Shown piece by piece: positions 8,987 to 15,900 of a stretch of DNA of 64,000 nt. The first letter of the stretch is position 1. Each line of letters starts with the position of its first letter. This stretch comes from Streptomyces sp. NA02950. GTDB taxonomy: Bacteria; Actinomycetota; Actinomycetes; Streptomycetales; Streptomycetaceae. A program made the translations under genes and the position numbers. The stretch is taken from the NCBI RefSeq assembly GCF_013364155.1, contig NZ_CP054916.1, positions 2,107,001 to 2,171,000 of the forward strand, written 5' to 3'. The notes under the pieces are model-generated. The model searched no databases and had not been told where the DNA came from. It saw only the letters and a program-made list of their open reading frames with translations.

Positions 8987-9820
8987 GACGACGCATCGCC
9001 GTAGGCCCTGCCCAGTCGAGAAGCCGCCGTTCCGAGCAGCCGCCGCTGCTCGGAGGTCGGCGACGATCTCCGCCGGCCGCCGCAGCGCGCTCGCGACACG
9101 CGCCGGGTTCTGGCCGAAGTAGGGGTTGTCGGGGAGAGGGAGGGACGAGCCGAGGGCCCAGCCGACGGCGAGCGGGCCGAAGCCGACGGCAGGCTCAACC
9201 GGCCGTCGGCATCAGCAACGTGCCGATCGCCAGATCGCCCTGCACCCACACGTGGAGAGCACCGCCTCCCGCGCGACGGCGACAGCGGCGGTGTCGGTAT
9301 CGGTATCGCTATCGGTCAAGCCCGCGAGGGCGGCTGCCTTCGGGCGGACGCCGGCCTCAACGGCGAGGAAGTCCCGGGGGTCGCCCAGCGGTACCCCGCG
9401 GAACGTCACGTTGCCCAGCCCCCGACCGCGGTACCGCGATGACGGGCGGTTCGGCCCACGGCGGGAACTGCGCCGCTACCGGCCGACGCGCCAACGGTGC
9501 GTCGAGGGGTGGTACGTGGCTGGCGGTGGCGGTGTCGGTACCGCACGCCTCATTGGATGACACAAATATCTCCCCGTTACATGCTGCACAGCACGTACGC
9601 CCTATCTCATCGTCCCCAACTCTGTCTTGTCCAGGGGATTTTGGGGATCGCCCAGTACGCCTGTGCGACTGTGCGAGGCACGGGACCGGGGGCTACGAGC
9701 CCGCGATCTCCCGGATCCGCTTCACCGCCCCTCCCAGCGCAACGTGCCGATGGTGACCCGCTCGCTGTCCAGCAGCGATGTGTGACTCTGATGCGTGGTG
9801 TCCGAGCGACTCCGCGGTCG
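8987..9820. other. 834-bp region of decayed coding sequence, no intact gene
   Basis: No complete gene is supportable. Reading the minus strand from about 9410 down to 9000 gives protein-like pieces in changing frames: FRGVPLGDPRDFLAVEAGVR, then HVWVQGDLAIGTLLMPTAG, then AVGFGPLAVGWALGSSLPLP leading into DNPYFGQNPARVASALRRPA. These are broken by frameshifts and stops and suggest one degraded gene of unknown family. A second minus-strand piece at about 9700-9800 (HTSLLDSERVTIGTLRWEG, then VKRIREIAGS in another frame) looks like the C-terminus of another decayed gene. A short TCGGTA hexamer run occurs around 9292-9320. Confidence 0.45.
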
Positions 9821-10954
9821 CTACGAAGAACTCCGCACGGGCCACCTCGGCCCGGTGGCCGCGTCACCGCACCAGGCGTACTGGCGCTCCGGCTCGACGG
9901 TCAGGCCGTAGTCGTAGAGCGACGGGCCGCCCAGGGCGAGCCAGGCGGACCACGCCTGTTCCACTTCGTCGGCCAAGCGGCGGGGGCCGCCTTGGTGGGC
10001 GATGGTTCCGTGGTCGCTCGTGGCGGTGAGGGCCGTCCAGGACGATGTGCCGTCGTGCAGCCAGGCGTTGACGCCGTCCTGGTCGATCGCCGTGGTGATC
10101 CGGACGTCCGGGAGGGCGACGCGCAGCGCGAAGATCAGGTGCCAGTTGTCACGCAGTGGGGCAAGGTCCCGCGCGACGGGCCGTTCGTCGGCCGGTGGGT
10201 CGTCGCCGCGCACCTCGGCGTAACTCCGGCCGGGACCGGCGGTGCCACGGGCGGGCATGAAGGTGGCAAGGCCCTGCACCCGTCCGGTGGCCGAGCGCCC
10301 GTCGTCGGCGACCGTGAGGGCGACATGGCCCAAGTGACCCCAGGGGGTGACGATCCGGCCGCCGGAACGGGTCTGCTCCACCCAGGCCCACGGCACCTCG
10401 TCCACGGCGTACGTGGAGATGACCCGGTCGTACGGCACCCCGGACGGGCAGCCCTCGGTCCCGTCACCTACGTGGACGGTGACCTCCGTCGCAGCCTCCT
10501 TCAGCCGATCGGCGGCCCGCTCCGCCAGCCCGGCGTCGACCTCGACGCTCACCACCCGCCCCGCGGCGCCGACCCGTTGGGCCAGCAGTGCGGCGTTCCA
10601 CCCGGTGCCGGTGCCGAGCTCCAGCACACGGTGGCCCGGTTCGAGGAGCAGGGAGTCGAGCATGTCCACCACGACGCCCTGAGCCGACAGACTGGACGTC
10701 GGCACGCCATCGGTGATCTGGGTGGCCGCCGCCAGGTCCGGGGACTCGTACAGTTCGGCGGCCCACCGCTCAGGATCGGCGGAGCGGTCGAGGGGCACAT
10801 ACGCGTGGCCGTCCCAACGCCACAGCCGGTCCGGCGCGAAGGTGTCCCGGGGCACGGCGGCGACGGCGCGACGGATCCAGGTGGACCGGGCGGGCCAGGC
10901 GCCGCGCCGATCCATGACCGCCGCCAGTGCGGCGCGCTGATCGTCGAACGTCAT
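9821..10954 (-). CDS. PIMT-like SAM-dependent methyltransferase, copy 1
   Basis: 377-residue class I methyltransferase resembling protein-L-isoaspartate methyltransferases, specifically the longer actinobacterial relatives found in peptide-maturation systems. The N-terminal AAVPRDTFAPDRL and the PTSSLSAQGVVVDML segment precede SAM motif I, LELGTGTGWNAALL (about 111-124). VSVEVD is the acidic motif, YDRVISTYAVDEVPWAWVEQ is motif II, and GGRIVTPWG is motif III. A long C-terminal extension shares its layout with the second copy at 14452-15630. It starts 3 nt after the stop of a 37-residue ORF, so translation is probably coupled. No ATP-grasp or lanthionine synthetase is near. The substrate is inferred to be that small peptide. 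Confidence 0.8.
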   Translation of the reverse strand: MTFDDQRAALAAVMDRRGAWPARSTWIRRAVAAVPRDTFAPDRLWRWDGHAYVPLDRSADPERWAAELYESPDLAAATQITDGVPTSSLSAQGVVVDMLDSLLLEPGHRVLELGTGTGWNAALLAQRVGAAGRVVSVEVDAGLAERAADRLKEAATEVTVHVGDGTEGCPSGVPYDRVISTYAVDEVPWAWVEQTRSGGRIVTPWGHLGHVALTVADDGRSATGRVQGLATFMPARGTAGPGRSYAEVRGDDPPADERPVARDLAPLRDNWHLIFALRVALPDVRITTAIDQDGVNAWLHDGTSSWTALTATSDHGTIAHQGGPRRLADEVEQAWSAWLALGGPSLYDYGLTVEPERQYAWCGDAATGPRWPVRSSS

Positions 10955-10957
10955 GGG

Positions 10958-11071
10958 CTACTTCTTGTGCTTGCCGTTGCCGGACTCGGGAGGCGGAACC
11001 TGACCGTCGCTGTTGCCCGGCGGCGGCTTGCCCTGGCCCGGGTCGGGCGGTGGCTTTTCGTGCTTGCCCAT
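10958..11071 (-). CDS. very small Pro/Gly-rich ORF upstream of methyltransferase copy 1 (candidate precursor peptide)
   Basis: 37-residue ORF beginning MGKHEKPPPDPGQGKPPPG and ending in a Lys/His-rich tail (GNGKHKK). It contains one Asp-Gly (NSDGQ) and one Asp-Pro. The start is ATG 11071 with a purine-rich GAAGGGGGAGG immediately before it; the frame extends upstream to 11140 but lacks a better site. The stop lies 3 nt before the methyltransferase ATG. I do not recognise a family. Its position and composition parallel the 51-residue ORF before the second methyltransferase, which is why I consider it a modified peptide or peptide substrate. Not certain to be expressed. Confidence 0.5.
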   Translation of the reverse strand: MGKHEKPPPDPGQGKPPPGNSDGQVPPPESGNGKHKK

Positions 11072-11173
11072 GCCTCCCCCTTCGCCGCGATGGATCGGGC
11101 CCATCGTGACGTGCGGGTCGGCGCGCCGGGTAGGGCGCACGGGTGTGCGCCGGGTTGCCCGGTGGTGCCGCAG

Positions 11174-11587
11174 CTACGAGGACGGCAGGGCCGAAAGCAG
11201 GGGAGAGCGGTCGAAGAAGACCTCGTTCCGCGTGATCAGCCCGCCCCTCAGCGAAACAGTGCACACCCCGTCACACTCGACGCCACCGTTCGGCGTGGGG
11301 ATGTCCGCGTGCCAGTAGTTGAGGAAGCCATCCCGCAGGGGCCTGACGTCCGTGTTCGTCCATACCCAGTCCGGAAACCTGCCCAGCAGGCGCCGGAAGT
11401 AGGCCACGATCTCGTCTCGCCCCCGCACACCGCCGGGAACGGCAGGATCACAGTAGACGGCGTCATCCGCGTAGAACGCGGCAAGTCCCTCGGGATCGTT
11501 CCCCGTCCAGGCCGGCAGCCACCGGGACGTGAAGGCGCGAGCCTCGACCTCGCCGAGCCCTTCAAAAGTCGCCACGATCGGCCTCAT
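11174..11587 (-). CDS. SnoaL-like/NTF2-fold protein
   Basis: 137-residue protein with the NTF2-like cone fold pattern: a helical N-terminus (FTSRWLPAWTGNDPEGLAAFYADDAVYCDP), VRGRDEIVAYFRRLLGRFPDWVW, and a C-terminal beta-sheet (ECDGVCTVSLRGGLITRNEVFFD). Such proteins may be small cyclases or isomerases, or non-enzymatic binders. No specific substrate can be given. ATG 11587 is the only good start; the upstream GTGAGAA is a weak ribosome site. It lies upstream of the small peptide/methyltransferase pair, separated by about 100 nt. Confidence 0.75.
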   Translation of the reverse strand: MRPIVATFEGLGEVEARAFTSRWLPAWTGNDPEGLAAFYADDAVYCDPAVPGGVRGRDEIVAYFRRLLGRFPDWVWTNTDVRPLRDGFLNYWHADIPTPNGGVECDGVCTVSLRGGLITRNEVFFDRSPLLSALPSS

Positions 11588-11682
11588 TTCTCACAAGGGT
11601 GCAGGACCGGCCCCAAGTTACCGGCCGGTTGACACAGATGGAACATGCATCAGAACGGTGATCCCCACGGGACGCCCCCGAC

Positions 11683-12093
11683 TCAGGAATCCAGCACGGC
11701 CGCCACGGCCTCGATCTCCACGAGCTGATCGGTGTAACCCAGCACGGTGACCCCCATCAGTGTGCTGGGCACATCGTGGTCACCGAGTGCGTCCCGATAG
11801 ACGTCCCACGCCGCCACCAGGTCCTCCCGGCGGGAGGAGGCGACCAGGACACGGGTGCTGACGATGTCCTCCAGCGACGCACCCGCGTCCGCCAAGGCGG
11901 TCTTCATGTTCTCCACGGCCTTGGCCGCCTGCCCCGCGACATCCCCGATCGCAGCCGTGGAGCCGTCCTCGTTCAGCGGGCAGGCACCGGCCAGGAAGAT
12001 CAGCCGCGCTTCGGCCGGGGCCGTGGCCGCGTAGGCGTACTCGGCGACATCGGACAGGGACGCGGAGCGGATCAGCGTGACGGCGCGGGGCAT
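11683..12093 (-). CDS. RidA/YjgF-family protein
   Basis: 136-residue RidA-family (reactive intermediate deaminase) protein. Family features: IFLAGACPLNEDGSTAAIGDVAGQAAKAVENMKTALADAGA, then DIVSTRVLVASSRREDLVAAWDVYRDALGDHDVPSTLMGVTVLGYTDQLVEIEAVA. In canonical RidA an Arg in a C-terminal R-x-x-V-E-I-E-type strand binds the substrate carboxylate. Here the strand reads DQLVEIEA, lacking that Arg, so enamine deaminase activity is doubtful and it may belong to a divergent subgroup. ATG 12093 has AGAGGAA 7 nt upstream. Confidence 0.85.
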   Translation of the reverse strand: MPRAVTLIRSASLSDVAEYAYAATAPAEARLIFLAGACPLNEDGSTAAIGDVAGQAAKAVENMKTALADAGASLEDIVSTRVLVASSRREDLVAAWDVYRDALGDHDVPSTLMGVTVLGYTDQLVEIEAVAAVLDS

Positions 12094-12199
12094 GGGCGGT
12101 TCCTCTCGCGGTGGATACGGGTCGCGTACAGGTTGAGCACGACCCTCTCAAGGACCGGCTCCGTGTTCGACGCAATTTCCCGGCCGTCGGTCCCGACAC

Positions 12200-12283
12200 G
12201 GCGCCAGCCAACCGAATCACCAGCCGCACGAGGAGCGGCGGCGGGTCCTCACCGCCCCGAACGCTCTCAACCGACCGTTCTAG
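12200..12283 (+). pseudogene. C-terminal relic of a VOC gene, near-identical to part of 7533-7904
   Basis: Reading from 12200 gives GASQPNHQPHEERRRVLTAP and then a TAG at 12281. This parallels LGAGKPDHQPHEERWRVLTDP in the VOC gene at 7.5 kb. At DNA level 12211-12258 matches 7820-7867 at 45 of 48 positions. No N-terminal part or start is present, so this is a gene fragment, either from a tandem paralogue or a partial duplication. Its stop overlaps the stop of the convergent gene at 12280. Confidence 0.7.
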
Positions 12284-12738
12284 CCGCCTATGACGTCCTT
12301 GAACGTCTCGATCGTCCGCCGCCGCATGGTCAGGAATGCGAGCCACGAGCCGTCCGCGCAATGCAGGCGGAAGCGGGCCATCAGCTGGAGACGCGGGCGG
12401 CGTTCCACGCGGGCGGTCCAGGAGCGGGGTATTTCCCAGACGGGGGTGCCATCCAGGGGGCGCACGAGCCCAACGCGCTGGTCAGTGACGCGCAGCAGCA
12501 GCCCGCCCGACGTCTCCGGCATACCCGACGCGATGGTGCCGGCCCCCGCGGACACGGCGCCGACGGATTGCACAAGGTGGTCGCCGAGCGCTCCACCGGC
12601 CTTTCCGTGCCCGTGGTAATTCATCTTCACGCCCTTGGCGCTCTTGGCCGGCACCACGATGCCGAAAGCGAGGAGTTGCTCTCCCGGCGCCAACTGGCTG
12701 AGCGCAGACCGCTGATGCGTGGACATCTGTTCGGGCAT
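12280..12738 (-). CDS. hypothetical protein, possible PH-like fold
   Basis: 152-residue soluble protein I cannot assign to a named family. The middle is Gly-rich (YHGHGKAGGALGDHLVQSVGAVSAGAGTIASG). The C-terminal half looks like a small beta-barrel: GLLLRVTDQRVGLVRPLDGTPVWEIPRSWTARVERRPRLQLMARFRLHCADGSWLAFLTMRRRTIETF. That pattern resembles bacterial PH-like domains. ATG 12738 follows AGGA at 9 nt. It is transcribed with, and downstream of, the frameshifted anti-sigma gene. Confidence 0.6.
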   Translation of the reverse strand: MPEQMSTHQRSALSQLAPGEQLLAFGIVVPAKSAKGVKMNYHGHGKAGGALGDHLVQSVGAVSAGAGTIASGMPETSGGLLLRVTDQRVGLVRPLDGTPVWEIPRSWTARVERRPRLQLMARFRLHCADGSWLAFLTMRRRTIETFKDVIGG

Positions 12739-12821
12739 GAGGGCGATCCTATGGCATCAGTGATCCGCCCCGAGGACGGCCCCGGCTCAGCCCTGGCGCA
12801 TCCGCCGGGAATCGCAGGCAT

Positions 12822-13234
12822 CTATAGGCGCACCCGGGCCCACACGGTCTTGCCGACGACGCGCTCCCTGACGCCCCATGCCTCGGCGAACGTGTCCACG
12901 ATCGCCAGCCCGCGTCCGGACTCGTCGTCGGGGGCGGCCTCTCCGATCATGGGGCACCCGTCACGCGGATCGGACACCTCTAGCCCGACCAATTTTCTGC
13001 GTCATATGCGATACACACTTCGAAGTACCGCCCTGGTACACGGCCGTGCCGTACCGCATTGGTCGCCAGCTCGGAGAGGACGAGCTGCACGTCAGCCACC
13101 TGACCTGCGTCAACGCCCCACGCGAGAAGTGCGGTACCGGCCGCGTGCCGCGCGTGGTGGACAGATGGCGGGACGGGAGTAAACCTCTGGTTCCAGCCAA
13201 GGCGGGGGTTTACGTTGTGACTTTCCGCGTTCAT
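12822..13234 (-). pseudogene. ATP-binding anti-sigma regulatory protein, frameshifted
   Basis: RsbW/SpoIIAB-type GHKL ATPase broken in two frames. The first part runs from ATG 13234 to a stop near 12970 and includes the N-box VQLVLSELATNAVRHG. The second part continues in another frame to TAG 12822: VGLEVSDPRDGCPMIGEA, ESGRGLAIVDTFAEAWGVRE (G-box) and VGKTVWARVRL. Restoring one A in the GAAAA run near 12990 would give DAEKLVGLEVSDP and join them, so this is a single-base deletion or a homopolymer sequencing error. It is divergent from the XRE-DUF397 genes, the usual WhiJ/AbaA-like arrangement of Streptomyces. Confidence 0.8.
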
Positions 13235-13354
13235 GGGCCCACTGTCGGTGCAGGCGGCTAGCTTCACCAGTGACAGAGCGTCGACGGCGGCGACCGGCAA
13301 CTGCGGTCGAACGCCCGTTGATTGATGTTGAGCCGCGTTGAGGGGTGGGCTGAG

Positions 13355-14176
13355 ATGTCACAGTCGAAGAAGAAGGACTCCGCGCCGCCGACCGTGCAGT
13401 ACTTCGCCGCTGTACTGCGGCTTCTGCGCGAACGGGCGGGCCTGACACAGGACGAGCTGGGCGCGCTGATGAGCTACACGGGTTCGGCGGTGAGCGCGGT
13501 GGAGACGTGTGCGAAGCCGCCGACGGACGAGTTCATCGATGCGGCCGAGAAGGCACTGGACGCGGGCGGGTTACTGAGGTCGGCGATCAAGTACCTGCGG
13601 CTTGAGCGCTACCCGGCCCATTTCCAGGGCTTTGTGCAGTTGGAGCAGGCGGCACTCAGTCTCTCCTCGTACTGCACCCAACTGATTCATGGCCTTCTGC
13701 AAACGCAGGAGTACGCCCGCGCAGTACTCGACAGCGCCTTCCCTCCCCTCGAGGGAGAGGAGATTGAGCAGCTTGTTGACGCGCGGGTGGAACGCAAGTC
13801 GTTGTTCGACCGTAAGCCCATGGCCGTGCTGAACGTGGTCATGGAGGAGGGGGCGTTGCGTCGACGGATGGGCGGACGCGAGGTGATGCGCGATCAGTAC
13901 GCGCACCTGATCGAGTGCGCATCACGCCCCAACGTCGTCGTGCAGGTTATGCCGAACAGCCGTGCTGGGCATGCTGGGCTTCAGGGGCCGATGACGTTGA
14001 TCGAGACAGCCGATGACACATCCGTGGCCTACTTGGAAGGTCACGGGAAGAGCATCCTGATGTCCAAGCCGGACGAGGTAGGCGTGCTTTCCCGTCGCTA
14101 TGCCATGATCAGGTCGCAGGCCCTCGGGCCGGAGGAATCCGTAGGCTTCATCGAGGAGTTGATGGGTGAGCTATGA
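13355..14176 (+). CDS. XRE-family regulator with DUF5753 domain
   Basis: 273-residue protein. Residues about 10-70 form a helix-turn-helix of the Cro/XRE class (FAAVLRLLRERAGLTQDELGALMSYTGSAVSAVETC). The remainder is the DUF5753 domain (YCTQLIHGLLQTQEYARAVL, RQSLFDRKP-like region, ASRPNVVVQVMPNSRAGHAGLQGPMTL). These proteins pair with DUF397 partners and act in WhiJ/BldB-type developmental or antibiotic control. ATG 13355 is chosen over 13322 because the conserved region begins there and GAGGGG precedes it. The gene overlaps the DUF397 gene by 4 nt (ATGA). Confidence 0.9.
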   Translation: MSQSKKKDSAPPTVQYFAAVLRLLRERAGLTQDELGALMSYTGSAVSAVETCAKPPTDEFIDAAEKALDAGGLLRSAIKYLRLERYPAHFQGFVQLEQAALSLSSYCTQLIHGLLQTQEYARAVLDSAFPPLEGEEIEQLVDARVERKSLFDRKPMAVLNVVMEEGALRRRMGGREVMRDQYAHLIECASRPNVVVQVMPNSRAGHAGLQGPMTLIETADDTSVAYLEGHGKSILMSKPDEVGVLSRRYAMIRSQALGPEESVGFIEELMGEL

Positions 14177-14412
14177 GCAACCTCGCCTGGTTCAAGAGCA
14201 GCTATAGCGACTCCAGCGGCGGCGAGTGCATCGAGGTCGCCTACGACTGGCGCAAGTCGAGCTACAGCGACTCCGGCGGCGGCCAGTGCGTCGAGGTCGC
14301 CACCGTGACCCCCGCCGCCGTCCACGTCCGGGACTCCAAGAACCCCGACGGCCCCAACCTCTGCATAAGCGCCGCCGCCTGGTCCGCGTTCCTCGGCTAC
14401 GCCACCCGCTGA
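14173..14412 (+). CDS. DUF397 protein with duplicated N-terminal motif
   Basis: 79-residue DUF397 protein, the usual small partner of XRE-DUF5753 regulators. The core WRKSSYSDSGGGQCVEVA, followed by VHVRDSKNPDGPNL and the closing SAAAWSAFLGY, is typical. It is unusual in that the first motif is present twice in tandem: WFKSSYSDSSGGECIEVA (about 6-23) and then WRKSSYSDSGGGQCVEVA (about 26-43), clearly a recent internal duplication at DNA level. It overlaps the regulator gene by ATGA and so is translationally coupled. Confidence 0.9.
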   Translation: MSNLAWFKSSYSDSSGGECIEVAYDWRKSSYSDSGGGQCVEVATVTPAAVHVRDSKNPDGPNLCISAAAWSAFLGYATR

Positions 14413-14451
14413 TCCGGGGCGCCCCCACCGGGGCGCCCACAGGGTCACACC

Positions 14452-15630
14452 TCAGAGGGCCCAGGAGTGGGCCGGATCGTCCAGCCAGGCCCGTTGCCCA
14501 CCGGCGGTGACGGTCAGGCCGAAGCGGGTGTGCTCCGGCCTCTCATGGCCGACCCACCACCGGTAGGCGCCGGCCACCTCGTCCCACAACCGGCGGGGCC
14601 CTGACTGCCAGACACGGGCCTCGGCCTCCCCGTCGCGGAACATCACGCACGCCCATGAGCGGTCACCGAGCCCGTAGAACCACACCGGGCGGGCCCCGTC
14701 GCGCTTGTCGGCCACGGCCTGGGCACAGTCCCGTACGCGGAGCCCCAGCGCGAAGGGGAGGGCGGTGTACCTGCCGGTGACGAACTCCGCTTCCGTGATC
14801 TCCGTGGTGGACGTGTGGGCCCCCGCCATGCCTTCCGCCGGGATGTACTCACCATGCCCCGGCAGCGACAGCCGCTGAGCGCGCAGCTTCATGAACTCCA
14901 CGGGCCGGGTGAAGTGTCCGGACGCCTCCCCGGTACCGACGACGAGCCGGGCGACGGCATCCGCGTTGCTGTAATGGGTGCCCCACGGGGCGATGATCAG
15001 GCCGCCGGGCCGGGTCTGCTCGATCCATGCCCCGGGGATCTCCCGGACCGCGACGGTGGCCAGGACGCGATCGTAGGGGGCGGCGGGCACGTGCCCTCCG
15101 GCACCGTCGCCCCGGACCACCGTGGGGAACAGTCCGGCCGCGCGGAGGCGTTCGTCGGCCCGGAGCGATACGGCAGGGTCCACCTCGACCGTGGTCACGT
15201 TCCCGCGCCCGAGCCGGTGGGTCAGGGCCCCGGCCGTCTCGCCGGTACCGGTGCCGACGTCGAGCACGTTCATGCCGTCGTCCACCGCTGTCGTGTGAAG
15301 CAGTGTGTAGACGACCGAGGGCATGGACGAGGAGCTGGTGGATACTCTTCCCGGCCGGGGACCGGAGTGTTCGCCGTCATCCCACTGGGTCACGATGGGG
15401 ATGTTGCTGTCCGCCGCCGCGTACCACGCGTCCGGGCCATCCGCCCGATCGACGGCAACACCCCTGCCCGCGTCCATGTCGAAGGGCCACATCAGGTCCG
15501 GCAGGAAGGCAGCCCGGTCCACGGCCGCGAAGGTCGGAGCCCAGTCCGGAGTCAGCACACCCCTCTCAAGGAGGACGCGCCCCAGCTCCTTGCGGCTGGG
15601 GCGCCCCGTCTGGGCGACGTCGAAACTCAC
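14452..15630 (-). CDS. PIMT-like SAM-dependent methyltransferase, copy 2
   Basis: 392-residue relative of the methyltransferase at 9821-10954. Shared features: FAAVDRAAFLPDLMWPFD near the N-terminus, the Ser-rich STSSSSMPSVVYTLL segment (about 97-111), SAM motif I VLDVGTGTGETAGAL (about 122-136), TTVEVD, YDRVLATVAVREIPGAWIEQTRPGG and IAPWGTHY. The C-terminal extension ends TRFGLTVTAGGQRAWLDDP, parallel to YDYGLTVEPERQYAWCGD in copy 1. It starts at GTG 15630, overlapping by 4 nt the stop of a 51-residue Asp-Gly-rich ORF. Sequence similarity suggests the family acting on Asp in ribosomal peptides; the actual substrate is inferred. Confidence 0.8.
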   Translation of the reverse strand: MSFDVAQTGRPSRKELGRVLLERGVLTPDWAPTFAAVDRAAFLPDLMWPFDMDAGRGVAVDRADGPDAWYAAADSNIPIVTQWDDGEHSGPRPGRVSTSSSSMPSVVYTLLHTTAVDDGMNVLDVGTGTGETAGALTHRLGRGNVTTVEVDPAVSLRADERLRAAGLFPTVVRGDGAGGHVPAAPYDRVLATVAVREIPGAWIEQTRPGGLIIAPWGTHYSNADAVARLVVGTGEASGHFTRPVEFMKLRAQRLSLPGHGEYIPAEGMAGAHTSTTEITEAEFVTGRYTALPFALGLRVRDCAQAVADKRDGARPVWFYGLGDRSWACVMFRDGEAEARVWQSGPRRLWDEVAGAYRWWVGHERPEHTRFGLTVTAGGQRAWLDDPAHSWAL

Positions 15631-15782
15631 TTGCGATGCGTCCCGTCGCCGGGCGGAGTGTCGCCGTCAGGGGACGGCGGCTCCTGCGGGGGCGTCCAGG
15701 GCTGGCCGGGATGCCCGTCCCCGCCCCCTCCGTCTCCGCCGTGCCCTTCGTCCACAGCGGTGATGATCTCGGCGTTGCGCAT
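15627..15782 (-). CDS. very small Asp-Gly/Pro-rich ORF upstream of methyltransferase copy 2 (candidate precursor peptide)
   Basis: 51-residue ORF: a short leader-like MRNAEIITAVDE, a Gly/Asp run, then a proline-rich tail (GQPWTPPQEPPSPDGD) ending THRK. It contains four Asp-Gly dipeptides, the sequence most prone to succinimide/isoaspartate formation and thus a natural target for a PIMT homologue. ATG 15782 has an excellent GAGGAGG 7 nt upstream. Its stop overlaps the methyltransferase GTG. I know no named family for it; the candidate RiPP role is inference from coupling, size and composition. Confidence 0.6.
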   Translation of the reverse strand: MRNAEIITAVDEGHGGDGGGGDGHPGQPWTPPQEPPSPDGDTPPGDGTHRK

Positions 15783-15900
15783 GTCGTGGCCTCCTCGGTC
15801 GTCGCTGTCCACGCGGTGCTGCGGCAACCCGCCTCGAGGGTGACGACGCTAGCAGCGGGGGCTCAACTCCCGGTCAAGATGGGGCGGGACCGGACGAGAC

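Noticed and set aside
9292..9320. TCGGTA hexamer run as a possible variable repeat
   Set aside because: Only about four imperfect units within a decayed region, too short to call a functional tandem repeat. Mentioned only as part of the relic.
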